Shown here piece after piece: positions 14,391-28,140 of a DNA stretch of 64,000 nt; within the stretch, counting starts at the first letter, position 1, and each line of letters opens with the position of its first letter. The translations under genes and the position numbers were made by a program. This stretch comes from Bombus terrestris (taxonomy: Eukaryota; Arthropoda; Insecta; Hymenoptera; Apidae). The notes beneath the pieces were generated by a model that was not told the origin of the DNA, searched no databases, and worked only from the letters and a program-made list of their open reading frames with translations. The DNA lies in the NCBI RefSeq assembly GCF_910591885.1, contig NW_025963578.1, forward strand, positions 579,120 through 643,119, in the 5' to 3' direction.

Positions 14391-14860
14391 CGACAACGTG
14401 GGACAAGGTGGGACAACGTGGGACAACGTGGGACAACGTGGGACACCGTTGGACACCGTGGGACACCGTTGGACACCGTGGGACAACGTGGGACAACGTG
14501 GGACATCGTGGGACAACGTGGGACACCGTTGGACACCGTGGGACACCGTTGGACACCGTTGGACATCGTTGGACACCGTGGGACAACGTGGGACAACGTG
14601 GGAAACCATGGAACAACGTGGGACAACGTGGGACAACGTGGGACAACGTGGGACAACGTGGGACACCGTTGGACATCGTTGGACACCGTGGGACAACGTG
14701 GGACAACGTGGGACACCGTTGGACACCGTTGGACATCGTTGTACATCGTTGGACACCGTTGGACACCGTTGGACACCGTTGGACACCGTGGGACAACGTG
14801 GGACAACGTGGGACAACGTGGGACAACGTGGGACAACGTGGGACAATGTGGGACAACGTA
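14391..14860 (+). repeat. Module M copy 4 (acc subtype)
   Basis: cgacaacgtg lies at 14391, K at 14601, gtacatcgtt at 14741, ggacaatgtg at 14841 and ggacaacgta at 14851. There is no upstream aatgtg at -200. One internal A has become C at 14471. Confidence 0.92.
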
Positions 14861-15070
14861 GGACAACGTGGGACAACGTGGGACACCGTTGGACATCGTT
14901 GGACAACGCGGGACATCGTGGGACAACGTGGGACAACGTGGGACAACGTGGGACAACGTGGGACACCGTTGGACACCGTGGGACACCGTTGGACACCGTT
15001 GGACACCGTGGGACACCGTTGGACACCGTTGGACACCGTTGGACATCGTTGGACACCGTTGGACACCGTT

Positions 15071-16590
15071 GGACATCGTGGGACAACGTGGGACAACGTG
15101 GGACAACGTGGGACAACGTGGGACAACGTGGGACAACGTGGGACACCGTTGGACACCGTTGGACATCGTTGGACATCGGTGGACATCGTGGGACACCGTT
15201 GGACACCGTTGGACATCGTTGGACACCGTTGGACACCGTGGGACAACGTGGGACAACGTGGGACAACGTGGGACAACGTGGGACAACGTGGGACAACGTG
15301 GGACACCGTTGGACATCGTTGGACATCGTTGGACATCGTTGGACACCGTTGGACACCGTTGGACACCGTTGGACACCGTTGGACACCGTTGGACATCGGT
15401 GGACATCGTGGGACACCGTTGGACACCGTTGGACATCGTTGGACACCGTTGGACACCGTGGGACAACGTGGGACAACGTGGGACAACGTGGGACAAGGTG
15501 GGACAACGTGGGACAACGTGGGACACCGTTGGACACCGTTGGACACCGTTGGACATCGTGGGACAACGTGGGACAACGTGGGACAACGTGGGACAACGTG
15601 GGACAACGTGGGACAACGTGGGACACCGTTGGACACCGTTGGACATCGTTGGACATCGGTGGACATCGTGGGACACCGTTGGACACCGTTGGACATCGTT
15701 GGACACCGTTGGACACCGTGGGACAACGTGGGACAACGTGGGACAACGTGGGACAACGTGGGACAACGTGGGACAACGTGGGACACCGTTGGACATCGTT
15801 GGACATCGTTGGACATCGTTGGACACCGTTGGACACCGTTGGACACCGTTGGACACCGTTGGACACCGTTGGACATCGGTGGACATCGTGGGACACCGTT
15901 GGACACCGTTGGACATCGTTGGACACCGTTGGACACCGTGGGACAACGTGGGACAACGTGCGACAACGTGGGACAAGGTGGGACAACGTGGGACAACGTG
16001 GGACAACGTGGGACACCGTTGGACACCGTGGGACACCGTTGGACAACGTGGGACAACGTGGGACAACGTGGGACATCGTGGGACAACGTGGGACACCGTT
16101 GGACACCGTGGGACACCGTTGGACACCGTTGGACATCGTTGGACACCGTGGGACAACGTGGGACAACGTGGGAAACCATGGAACAACGTGGGACAACGTG
16201 GGACAACGTGGGACAACGTGGGACAACGTGGGACACCGTTGGACACCGTTGGACATCGTTGGACATCGGGGGACATCGTGGGACACCGTTGGACACCGTT
16301 GGACATCGTTGGACACCGTTGGACACCGTGGGACAACGTGGGACAACGTGGGACAACGTGGGACAACGTGGGACAACGTGGGACAACGTGGGACACCGTT
16401 GGACATCGTTGGACATCGTTGGACATCGTTGGACACCGTTGGACACCGTTGGACACCGTTGGACACCGTTGGACACCGTTGGACATCGGTGGACATCGTG
16501 GGACACCGTTGGACACCGTTGGACATCGTTGGACACCGTTGGACACCGTGGGACAACGTGGGACAACGTGCGACAACGTGGGACAAGGTG
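15071..16590 (+). repeat. 480/480/610 cassette, copy 1
   Basis: Units at 15071-15550 and 15551-16030 are a 48-unit tandem pair that shares six A, BBDF, E, BBDBC, six A, B, DDD, five B, F, E, BBDBC. A third, 61-unit version carrying K follows. The first member has ggacaaggtg (15491) without a preceding cgac; the second and third have both. The F of the third member reads ggacatcggg (16261), a private change. Confidence 0.88.
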
Positions 16591-17030
16591 GGACAACGTG
16601 GGACAACGTGGGACAACGTGGGACACCGTTGGACACCGTGGGACACCGTTGGACAACGTGGGACAACGTGGGACAACGTGGGACATCGTGGGACAACGTG
16701 GGACACCGTTGGACACTGTGGGACACCGTTGGACACCGTTGGACATCGTTGGACACCGTGGGACAACGTGGGACAACGTGGGAAACCATGGAACAACGTG
16801 GGACAACGTGGGACAACGTGGGACAACGTGGGACACCGTTGGACATCGTTGGACACCGTGGGACAACGTGGGACAACGTGGGACACCGTTGGACACCGTT
16901 GGACATCGTTGTACATCGTTGGACACCGTTGGACACCGTTGGACACCGTTGGACACCGTGGGACAACGTGGGACAACGTGGGACAACGTGGGACAACGTG
17001 GGACAACGTGGGACAATGTGGGACAACGTA
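16571..17030 (+). repeat. Module M copy 5 (acc subtype, one unit short)
   Basis: cgacaacgtg lies at 16571, K at 16781, gtacatcgtt at 16911 and ggacaacgta at 17021. One A between K and gtacatcgtt is missing, so the module is 460 bp. A private ggacactgtg is at 16711. Confidence 0.9.
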
Positions 17031-17880
17031 GGACAACGTGGGACAACGTGGGACACCGTTGGACATCGTTGGACAACGTGGGACATCGTGGGACAACGTG
17101 GGACAACGTGGGACAACGTGGGACAACGTGGGACACCGTTGGACACCGTGGGACACCGTTGGACACAGTTGGACACCGTGGGACACCGTTGGACACCGTT
17201 GGACACCGTTGGACATCGTTGGACACCGTTGGACACCGTTGGACATCGTGGGACAACGTGGGACAACGTGGGACAACGTGGGACAACGTGGGACAACGTG
17301 GGACAACGTGGGACACCGTTGGACACCGTTGGACATCGTTGGACATCGTTGGACATCGTGGGACACCGTTGGACATCGTTGGACACCGTTGGACATCGTT
17401 GGACACCGTGGGACAACGTGGGACAACGTGGGACAACGTGGGACACCGTTGGACACCGTGGGACACCGTTGGACACCGTGGGACACCGTTGGACAACGTG
17501 GGACAACGTGGGACAACGTGGGACAACGTGGGACACCGTTGGACACCGTTGGACATCGTTGGACATCGTTGGACATCGTGGGACACCGTTGGACATCGTT
17601 GGACACCGTTGGACAACGTGGGACAACGTGGGACAACGTGGGACACCGTTGGACATCGTTGGACACCGTTGGACATCGTTGGACACCGTGGGACACCGTT
17701 GGACACCGTTGGACACCGTTGGACATCGGTGGACATCGTGGGACACCGTTGGACACCGTTGGACATCGTTGGACACCGTTGGACACCGTGGGACAACGTG
17801 GGACAACGTGGGACAACGTGGGACAACGTGGGACAACGTGGGACAACGTGGGACAACGTGGGACACCGTTGGACACCGTG

Positions 17881-20100
17881 GGACTTCGTTGGACAACGTG
17901 GGACAACGTGGGACAACGTGGGACAACGTGGGACAACGTGGGACACCGTTGGACACCGTGGGACACCGTGGGACACCGTTGGACATCGTTGGACACCGTG
18001 GGACAACGTGGGACAACGTGGGACAACGTGGGAAACCATGGAACAACGTGGGACAACGTGGGACAACGTGGGACAACGTGGGACAACGTGGGACACCGTT
18101 GGACATCGTTGGACACCGTGGGACAACGTGGGACAACGTGGGACAACGTGGGACACCGTTGGACACCGTGGGACACCGTTGGACAACGTGGGACAACGTG
18201 GGACAACGTGGGACAACGTGGGACAACGTGGGACAACGTGGGACAACGTGGGACAACGTGGGACACCGTTGGACACCGTGGGACACCGTTGGACACCGTG
18301 GGACACCGTTGGACAACGTGGGACAACGTGGGACAACGTGGGACAACGTGGGACAACGTGGGACACCGTTGGACACCGTGGGACACCGTTGGACACCGTT
18401 GGACATCGTTGGACACCGTGGGACAACGTGGGACAACGTGGGACAACGTGGGACAACGTGGGACACCGTTGGACACCGTGGGACACCGTGGGACACCGTT
18501 GGACACCGTTGGACACCGTTGGACATCGTTGGACACCGTTGGACACCGTTGGACATCGTGGGACAACGTGGGACAACGTGGGACAACATGGGACAACGTG
18601 GGACAACGTGGGACAACGTGGGACACCGTTGGACACCGTTGGACATCGTTGGACATCGTTGGACATCGTGGGACACCGTTGGACATCGTTGGACACCGTT
18701 GGACATCGTTGGACACCGTGGGACAACGTGGGACAACGTGGGACAACGTGGGACACCGTTGGACACCGTGGGACACCGTTGGACACCGTGGGACACCGTT
18801 GGACAACGTGGGACAACGTGGGACAACGTGGGACAACGTGGGACACCGTTGGACACCGTTGGACATCGTTGGACATCGTGGGACACCGTTGGACACCGTT
18901 GGACATCGTTGGACACCGTTGGACACCGTGGGACAACGTGGGACAACGTGGGACAACGTGGGACAACGTGGGACAACGTGGGACAACGTGGGACAACGTG
19001 GGACAACGTGGGACACCGTTGGACACCGTGGGACTTCGTTGGACAACGTGGGACAACGTGGGACAACGTGGGACAACGTGGGACAACGTGGGACACCGTT
19101 GGACACCGTGGGACACCGTTGGACACCGTTGGACATCGTTGGACACCGTGGGACAACGTGGGACAACGTGGGACAACGTGGGAAACCATGGAACAACGTG
19201 GGACAACGTGGGACAACGTGGGACAACGTGGGACAACGTGGGACACCGTTGGACATCGTTGGACACCGTGGGACAACGTGGGACAACGTGGGACAACGTG
19301 GGACACCGTTGGACACCGTGGGACACCGTTGGACAACGTGGGACAACGTGGGACAACGTGGGACAACGTGGGACAACGTGGGACAACGTGGGACAACGTG
19401 GGACAACGTGGGACACCGTTGGACACCGTGGGACACCGTTGGACACCGCGGGACACCGTTGGACAACGTGGGACAACGTGGGACAACGTGGGACAACGTG
19501 GGACAACGTGGGACACCGTTGGACACCGTGGGACACCGTTGGACACCGTTGGACATCGTTGGACACCGTGGGACAACGTGGGACAACGTGGGACAACGTG
19601 GGACAACGTGGGACAACGTGGGACAACGTGGGACACCGTTGGACACCGTGGGACACCGTGGGACACCGTTGGACACCGTTGGACACCGTTGGACATCGTT
19701 GGACACCGTTGGACACCGTTGGACATAGTGGGACAACGTGGGACAACGTGGGACAACATGGGACAACGTGGGACAACGTGGGACAACGTGGGACACCGTT
19801 GGACACCGTTGGACATCGTTGGACATCGTTGGACATCGTGGGACACCGTTGGACATCGTTGGACACCGTTGGACATCGTTGGACACCGTGGGACAACGTG
19901 GGACAACGTGGGACAACGTGGGACACCGTTGGACACCGTGGGACACCGTTGGACACCGTGGGACACCGTTGGACAACGTGGGACAACGTGGGACAACGTG
20001 GGACAACGTGGGACACCGTTGGACACCGTTGGACATCGTTGGACATCGTGGGACACCGTTGGACATCGTTGGACACCGTTGGACAACGTGGGACAACGTG
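17881..20100 (+). repeat. Tandem T region with a period of about 1.15-1.17 kb
   Basis: T units lie at 17881 and 19031 with K at 18031 and 19181, and ggacaacatg at 18581 and 19751, so the spacing is 1,150-1,170 bp. The related region 33.1-33.9 kb has only one such member, with ggacaacatg at 33851, so one locus gained or the other lost a member. Private ggacatagtg at 19721 gives a TAG. Confidence 0.82.
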
Positions 20101-21570
20101 GGACAACGTGGGACACCGTTGGACATCGTTGGACACCGTTGGACATCGTTGGACACCGTGGGACACCGTTGGACACCGTTGGACACCGTTGGACATCGGT
20201 GGACATCGTGGGACACCGTTGGACACCGTTGGACATCGTTGGACACCGTTGGACACCGTGGGACAACGTGGGACAACGTGGGACAACGTGGGACAACGTG
20301 GGACAACGTGGGACAACGTGGGACAACGTGGGACAACGTGGGACACCGTTGGACACCGTGGGACTTCGTTGGACAACGTGGGACAACGTGGGACAACGTG
20401 GGACAACGTGGGACAACGTGGGACACCGTTGGACACCGTGGGACACCGTTGGACACCGTTGGACATCGTTGGACACCGTGGGACAACGTGGGACAACGTG
20501 GGACAACGTGGGACAACGTGGGAAACCATGGAACAACGTGGGACAACGTGGGACAACGTGGGACAACGTGGGACAACGTGGGACAACGTGGGACAACGTG
20601 GGACAACGTGGGACACCGTTGGACATCGTTGGACAACGTGGGACAACGTGGGACAACGTGGGACAACGTGGGACAACGTGGGACAACGTGGGACACCGTT
20701 GGACACCGTGGGACACCGTTGGACACCGTTGGACATCGTTGGACACCGTTGGACACCGTTGGACATCGGTGGACATCGTGGGACACCGTTGGACACCGTT
20801 GGACATCGTTGGACACCGTTGGACACCGTGGGACAACTTGGGACAACGTGGGACAACGTGGGACAACGTGGGACAACGTGGGACACCGTTGGACACCGTT
20901 GGACATCGTTGGACATCGTTGGACACCGTGGGACACCGTTGGACACCGTTGGACACCGTGGGACAACGTGGGACAACGTGGGACAACGTGGGACAACGTG
21001 GGACAACGTGGGACAATGTGGGACAACGTGGGACAACGTGGGACACCGTTGGACATCGTTGGACACCGTTGGACATCGTTGGACACCGTGGGACACCGTT
21101 GGACACCGTTGGACACCGTTGGACATCGGTGGACATCGTGGGACACCGTTGGACACCGTTGGACATCGTTGGACACCGTTGGACACCGTGGGACAACGTG
21201 GGACAACGTGCGACAACGTGGGACAAGGTGGGACAACGTGGGACAACGTGGGACAACGTGGGACACCGTTGGACACCGTGGGACACCGTTGGACAACGTG
21301 GGACAACGTGGGACAACGTGGGACATCGTGGGACAACGTGGGACGCCGTTGGACACCGTGGGACACCGTTGGACACCGTTGGACATCGTTGGACACCGTG
21401 GGACAACGTGGGACAACGTGGGAAACCATGGAACAACGTGGGACAACGTGGGACAACGTGGGACAACGTGGGACAACGTGGGACACCGTTGGACATCGTT
21501 GGACACCGTGGGACAACGTGGGACAACGTGGGACACCGTTGGACACCGTTGGACATCGTTGTACATCGTT
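18900..21570 (+). repeat. Segment copied at about 33,000-35,660
   Basis: The offset is 14.10 kb at K 19181/33281, ggacaacatg 19751/33851, T 20361/34461, K 20521/34621 and cgac 21211/35311, and 14.09 kb at gtacatcgtt 21561/35651. The identity stops at 21571, where this copy goes to C-B-A instead of finishing module M. Confidence 0.86.
21011..21570 (+). repeat. Module M, truncated copy (gcc subtype)
   Basis: The upstream ggacaatgtg is at 21011, cgacaacgtg at 21211, ggacgccgtt at 21341, K at 21421 and gtacatcgtt at 21561. The aatgtg/cgta end is missing. The break at 21571 is still in 10-bp register, so it looks like an exchange between non-allelic units. Confidence 0.88.
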
Positions 21571-23040
21571 GGACACCGTGGGACACCGTTGGACAACGTG
21601 GGACAACGTGGGACAACGTGGGACAACGTGGGACACCGTTGGACACCGTTGGACATCGTTGGACATCGTTGGACATCGTGGGACACCGTTGGACATCGTT
21701 GGACACCGTTGGACAACGTGGGACAACGTGGGACAACGTGGGACACCGTTGGACATCGTTGGACACCGTTGGACATCGTTGGACACCGTGGGACACCGTT
21801 GGACAACGTGGGACAACGTGGGACAACGTGGGACACCGTTGGACATCGTTGGACACCGTTGGACATCGTTGGACACCGTGGGACACCGTTGGACACCGTT
21901 GGACACCGTTGGACATCGGTGGACATCGTGGGACACCGTTGGACACCGTTGGACATCGTTGGACACCGTTGGACACCGTGGGACAACGTGGGACAACGTG
22001 GGACAACGTGGGACAACGTGGGACAACGTGGGACAACGTGGGACAACGTGGGACAACGTGGGACACCGTTGGACACCGTGGGACTTCGTTGGACAACGTG
22101 GGACAACGTGGGACAACGTGGGACAACGTGGGACAACGTGGGACACCGTTGGACACCGTGGGACACCGTTGGACACCGTTGGACATCGTTGGACACCGTG
22201 GGACAACGTGGGACAACGTGGGACAACGTGGGAAACCATGGAACAACGTGGGACAACGTGGGACAACGTGGGACAACGTGGGACAACGTGGGACACCGTT
22301 GGACATCGTTGGACACCGTGGGACAACGTGGGACAACGTGGGACAACGTGGGACACCGTTGGACACCGTGGGACACCGTTGGACAACGTGGGACAACGTG
22401 GGACAACGTGGGACAACGTGGGACAACGTGGGACAACGTGGGACAACGTGGGACAACGTGGGACAACGTGGGACAACGTGGGACAACGTGGGACACCGTT
22501 GGACATCGTTGGACAACGTGGGACAACGTGGGACAACGTGGGACAACGTGGGACAACGTGGGACAACGTGGGACAACGTGGGACACCGTTGGACACCGTG
22601 GGACACCGTTGGACAACGTGGGACAACGTGGGAAACCATGGAACAACGTGGGACAACGTGGGACAACGTGGGACAACGTGGGACAACGTGGGACAACGTG
22701 GGACAACGTGGGACACCGTTGGACATCGTTGGACAACGTGGGACAACGTGGGACAACGTGGGACAACGTGGGACAACGTGGGACAACGTGGGACACCGTT
22801 GGACACCGTGGGACACCGTTGGACACCGTTGGACATCGTTGGACACCGTTGGACACCGTTGGACATCGGTGGACATCGTGGGACACCGTTGGACACCTTT
22901 GGACATCGTTGGACACCGTTGGACACCGTGGGACAACGTGGGACAACGTGGGACAACGTGGGACAACGTGGGACAACGTGGGACACCGTTGGACACCGTT
23001 GGACATCGTTGGACATCGTTGGACATCGCTGGACATCGTG

Positions 23041-23400
23041 GGACACCGTTGGACATCGTTGGACATCGTTGGACACCGTTGGACATCGTTGGACATCGTT
23101 GGACATCGTGGGACAACGTGGGACAACGTGGGACAACGTGGGACAACGTGGGACAACGTGGGACACCGTTGGACATCGTTGGACACCGTTGGACATCGTT
23201 GGACACCGTGGGACACCGTTGGACACCGTTGGACATCGTTGGACATCGTTGGACACCGTTGGACATCGTTGGACATCGTTGGACATCGTGGGACAACGTG
23301 GGACAACGTGGGACAACGTGGGACAACGTGGGACAACGTGGGACACCGTTGGACATCGTTGGACACCGTTGGACATCGTTGGACACCGTGGGACACCGTT
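23041..23400 (+). repeat. 180-bp perfect tandem duplication
   Basis: Units 23041-23220 (B D D B D D, E, five A, B D B D C B) are repeated exactly at 23221-23400. The next unit is ggacaccttt, which ends the match. Confidence 0.93.
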
Positions 23401-24710
23401 GGACACCTTTGGACACCGTTGGACATCGGTGGACATCGTGGGACACCGTTGGACACCGTTGGACATCGTTGGACACCGTTGAACACCGTGGGACAACGTG
23501 GGACAACGTGGGACAACGTGGGACAACGTGGGACAACGTGGGACAACGTGGGACACCGTTGGACACCGTGGGACACCGTTGGACAACGTGGGACAACGTG
23601 GGACAACGTGGGACAACGTGGGACAACGTGGGACACCGTTGGACACCGTGGGACACCGTTGGACACCGTTGGACATCGTTGAACACAGTGGGACAACGTG
23701 GAACAACGTGGGAAACCATGGAACAACGTGGGACAACGTGGGACAACGTGGGACAACGTGGGACAACGTGGGACAACGTGGGACACCGTTGGACATCGTT
23801 GGACACCGTGGGACAACGTGGGACAACGTGGGACAACGTGGGACACCGTTGGACACCGTGGGACACCGTTGGACAACGTGGGACAACGTGGGACAACGTG
23901 GGACAACGTGGGACAACGTGGGACAACGTGGGACACCGTTGGACACCGTGGGACACCGTTGGACACCGTTGGACATCGTTGGACACCGTTGGACACCGTT
24001 GGACATCGGTGGACATCGTGGGACACCGTTGGACACCGTTGGACATCGTTGGACACCGTTGGACACCGTGGGACAACGTGGGACAACGTGGGACAACGTG
24101 GGACAACGTGGGACAACGTGGGACAACGTGGGACAACGTGGGACACCGCTGGACACCGTGGGACACCGTTGGACAACGTGGGACAACGTGGGACAACGTG
24201 GGACAACGTGGGACAACGTGGGACACCGTTGGACACCGTGGGACACCGTTGGACACCGTTGGACATCGTTGGACACCGTGGGACAACGTGGGACAACGTG
24301 GGACAACGTGGGACAACGTGGGACAACGTGGGACACCGTTGGACACCGTTGGACATCGTTGGACATCGGTGGACAACGTGGGACAACGTGGGACAACGTG
24401 GGACACCGTTGGACATCGTTGGACACCGTGGGACAACGTGGGACAACGTGGGACAACGTGGGACACCGTTGGACACCGTTGGACATCGTTGGACATCGTT
24501 GGACACCGTTGGACACCGTTGGACACCGTTGGACACCGTGGGACAACGTGGGACAACGTGGGACAACGTGGGACAACGTGGGACAACGTGGGACAACGTG
24601 GGACAACGTGGGACAACGTGGGACACCGTTGGACATCGTTGGACACCGTTGGACATCGTTGGACACCGCGGGACACCGTTGGACACCGTTGGACACCGTT
24701 GGACATCGGT

Positions 24711-27300
24711 GGACAACGTGGGACAACGTGGGACAACGTGGGACACCGTTGGACACCGTTGGACACCGTGGGACAACGTGGGACAACGTGGGACAACGTG
24801 GGACACCGTTGGACACCGTTGGACATCGTTGGACATCGTTGGACATCGTGGGACACCGTTGGACATCGTTGGACATCGTTGGACACCGTTGGACATCGTT
24901 GGACACCGTGGGACAACGTGGGACAACGTGGGACAACGTGGGAAACCATGGAACAACGTGGGACAACGTGGGACAACGTGGGACACCGTTGGACATCGTT
25001 GGACACCGTTGGACACCGTGGGACAACGTGGGACAACGTGGGACAACGTGGGACACCGTTGGACATCGTTGGACACCGTTGGACATCGTTGGACACCGTG
25101 GGACACCGTTGGACACCTTTGGACACCGTTGGACATCGGTGGACATCGTGGGACACCGTTGGACACCGTTGTACATCGTTGGACACCGTTGGACACCGTG
25201 GGACAACGTGGGACAACGTGGGACAACGTGGGACAACGTGGGACAACGTGGGACAACGTGGGACAACGTGGGACAACGTGGGACACCGTTGGACACCGTG
25301 GGACACCGTTGGACAACGTGGGACAACGTGGGACAACGCGGGACAACGTGGGACACCGTTGGACACCGTGGGACACCGTTGGACACCGTTGGATATCGTT
25401 GGACACCGTGGGACAACGTGGGACAACGTGGGACAACGTGGGAAACCATGGAACAACGTGGGACAACGTGGGACAACGTGGGACAACGTGGGACAACGTG
25501 GGACACCGTTGGACATCGTTGGACACCGTGGGACAACGTGGGACAACGTGGGACAACGTGGGACACCGTTGGACATCGTTGGACAACGTGGGACAACGTG
25601 GGACAACGTGGGACAACGTGGGACAACGTGGGACAACGTGGGACAACGTGGGACACCGTTGGACACCGTTGGACATCGTTGGACATCGTTGGACACCGTT
25701 GGACACCGTTGGACACCGTTGGACACCGTGGGACAACGTGGGACAACGTGGGACAACGTGGGACAACGTGGGACAACGTGGGACAATGTGGGACAACGTG
25801 GGACAACGTGGGACACCGTTGGACATCGTTGGACACCGTTGGACATCGTTGGACACCGTGGGACACCGTTGGACACCGTTGGACACCGTTGGACATCGGT
25901 GGACAACGTGGGACAACGTGGGACAACGTGGGACAACGTGGGAAACCATGGAACAACGTGGGACAACGTGGGACAACGTGGGACAACGTGGGACAACGTG
26001 GGACACCGTTGGACATCGTTGGACACCGTGGGACAACGTGGGACAACGTGGGACAACGTGGGACACCGTTGGACATCGTTGGACAACGTGGGACAACGTG
26101 GGACAACGTGGGACACCGTTGGACATCGTTGGACACCGTGGGACAACGTGGGACAACGTGGGACAACGTGGGACACCGTTGGACACCGTTGGACATCGTT
26201 GGACATCGTTGGACATCGTGGGACACCGTTGGACATCGTTGGACATCGTTGGACACCGTTGGACATCGTTGGACACCGTGGGACAACGTGGGACAACGTG
26301 GGACAACGTGTGAAACCATGGAACAACGTGGGACAACGTGGGACAACGTGGGACACCGTTGGACATCGTTGGACACCGTTGGACACCGTGGGACAACGTG
26401 GGACAACGTGGGACAACGTGGGACACCGTTGGACATCGTTGGACACCGTTGGACATCGTTGGACACCGTGGGACACCGTTGGACACCTTTGGACACCGTT
26501 GGACATCGGTGGACATCGTGGGACACCGTTGGACACCGTTGTACATCGTTGGACACCGTTGGACACCGTGGGACAACGTGGGACAACGTGGGACAACGTG
26601 GGACAACGTGGGACAACGTGGGACAACGTGGGACAACGTGGGACAACGTGGGACACCGTTGGACACCGTGGGACACCGTTGGACAACGTGGGACAACGTG
26701 GGACAACGCGGGACAACGTGGGACACCGTTGGACACCGTGGGACACCGTTGGACACCGTTGGATATCGTTGGACACCGTGGGACAACGTGGGACAACGTG
26801 GGACAACGTGGGAAACCATGGAACAACGTGGGACAACGTGGGACAACGTGGGACAACGTGGGACAACGTGGGACACCGTTGGACATCGTTGGATACCGTG
26901 GGACAACGTGGGACAACGTGGGACAACGTGGGACACCGTTGGACATCGTTGGACAACGTGGGACAACGTGGGACAACGTGGGACAACGTGGGACAACGTG
27001 GGACAACGTGGGACAACGTGGGACACCGTTGGACACCGTTGGACATCGTTGGACATCGTTGGACACCGTTGGACACCGTTGGACACCGTTGGACACCGTG
27101 GGACAACGTGGGACAACGTGGGACAACGTGGGACAACGTGGGACAACGTGGGACAATGTGGGACAACGTGGGACAACGTGGGACACCGTTGGACATCGTT
27201 GGACACCGTTGGACATCGTTGGACACCGTGGGACACCGTTGGACACCGTTGGACACCGTTGGACATCGGTGGACAACGTGGGACAACGTGGGACAACGTG
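24711..27300 (+). repeat. 1,370-bp tandem duplication
   Basis: Units 24711-25930 match 26081-27300. Shared rare units are ggacaccttt 25111/26481, gtacatcgtt 25171/26541, ggatatcgtt 25391/26761, K 25441/26811 and ggacaatgtg 25781/27151. I see three differences: B against D at 24751/26121, ggaaaccatg against tgaaaccatg at 24941/26311, and ggacaccgtg against ggataccgtg at 25521/26891. The 150 bp at 25931-26080 have no partner. Confidence 0.9.
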
Positions 27301-27950
27301 GGACACCGTTGGACATCGTTGGACACCGTGGGACAACGTGGGACAACGTGGGACAACGTGGGACACCGTTGGACACCGTTGGACATCGTTGGACATCGTT
27401 GGACATCGTGGGACACCGTTGGACATCGTTGGACATCGTTGGACACCGTTGGACATCGTTGGACATCGTTGGACATCGTTGGACACCGTTGGACACCGTT
27501 GGACACCGTTGGACACCGTTGGACATCGGTGGACATCGTGGGACACCGTTGGACACCGTTGGACATCGTTGGACACCGTTGGACACCGTGGGACAACGTG
27601 GGACACCGTTGGACATCGTTGGACACCGTTGGACACCGTGGGACAACGTGGGACAACGTGGGACAACGTGGGACAACGTGGGACAACGTGGGACAACGTG
27701 GGACAACGTGGGACACCGTTGGACATCGTTGGACACCGTTGGACATCGTTGGACACCGTGGGACACCGTTGGACACCTTTGGACACCGTTGGACATCGGT
27801 GGACATCGTGGGACACCGTTGGACACCGTTGGACATCGTTGGACACCGTTGGACACCGTGGGACAACGTGGGACAACGTGGGACAACGTGGGACAACGTG
27901 GGACAACGTGGGACAACGTGGGACACCGTTGGACACCGTGGGACACCGTT

Positions 27951-28140
27951 GGACAACGTGGGACAACGTGGGACAACGTGGGACAACGTGGGACAACGTG
28001 GGACAACGTGGGACAACGTGGGACAACGTGGGACAACGTGGGACAACGTGGGACAACGTGGGACAACGTGGGACAACGTGGGACAACGTGGGACAACGTG
28101 GGACAACGTGGGACAACGTGGGACAACGTGGGACAACGTG
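27951..28140 (+). repeat. Longest homogeneous run, 19 A units
   Basis: Nineteen consecutive ggacaacgtg units carry no variant. Most A runs in the window are two to eleven units, so this is a local expansion or a very young homogenisation. It contains GGG every 10 bp and so many overlapping four-tract G-quadruplex motifs. Confidence 0.92.

Larger units (their letters stand above)
8841..16590 (+). repeat. 7.7-kb segment copied at about 48,111-55,700
   Basis: Landmarks match at an offset of 39.27-39.29 kb from 8841/48111 to 14001/53281. They then match at 39.12 kb from 14391/53511 to 16571/55691. The step of about 160 bp in offset is a whole-unit length change near 14.2 kb. Shared rare units include ggacgccgtt, T, S, gggcaacgtg, ggatatcgtt 12231/51521 and tgacaccgtt 14001/53281. 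It overlaps the segment shared with 42.5-46.2 kb, so part of it exists in three copies. Confidence 0.88.
14621..18030 (+). repeat. Segment copied at about 29,851-33,280
   Basis: The offset is 15.23 kb from 14741/29971 through 16571/31801. It becomes 15.24 kb at 17021/32261 and 15.25 kb at K 18031/33281, so each step is one added unit. The match begins at 14621, two units after K in this copy. The other copy has D-A-A there instead, which places a recombination junction near 29,850. Confidence 0.87.
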
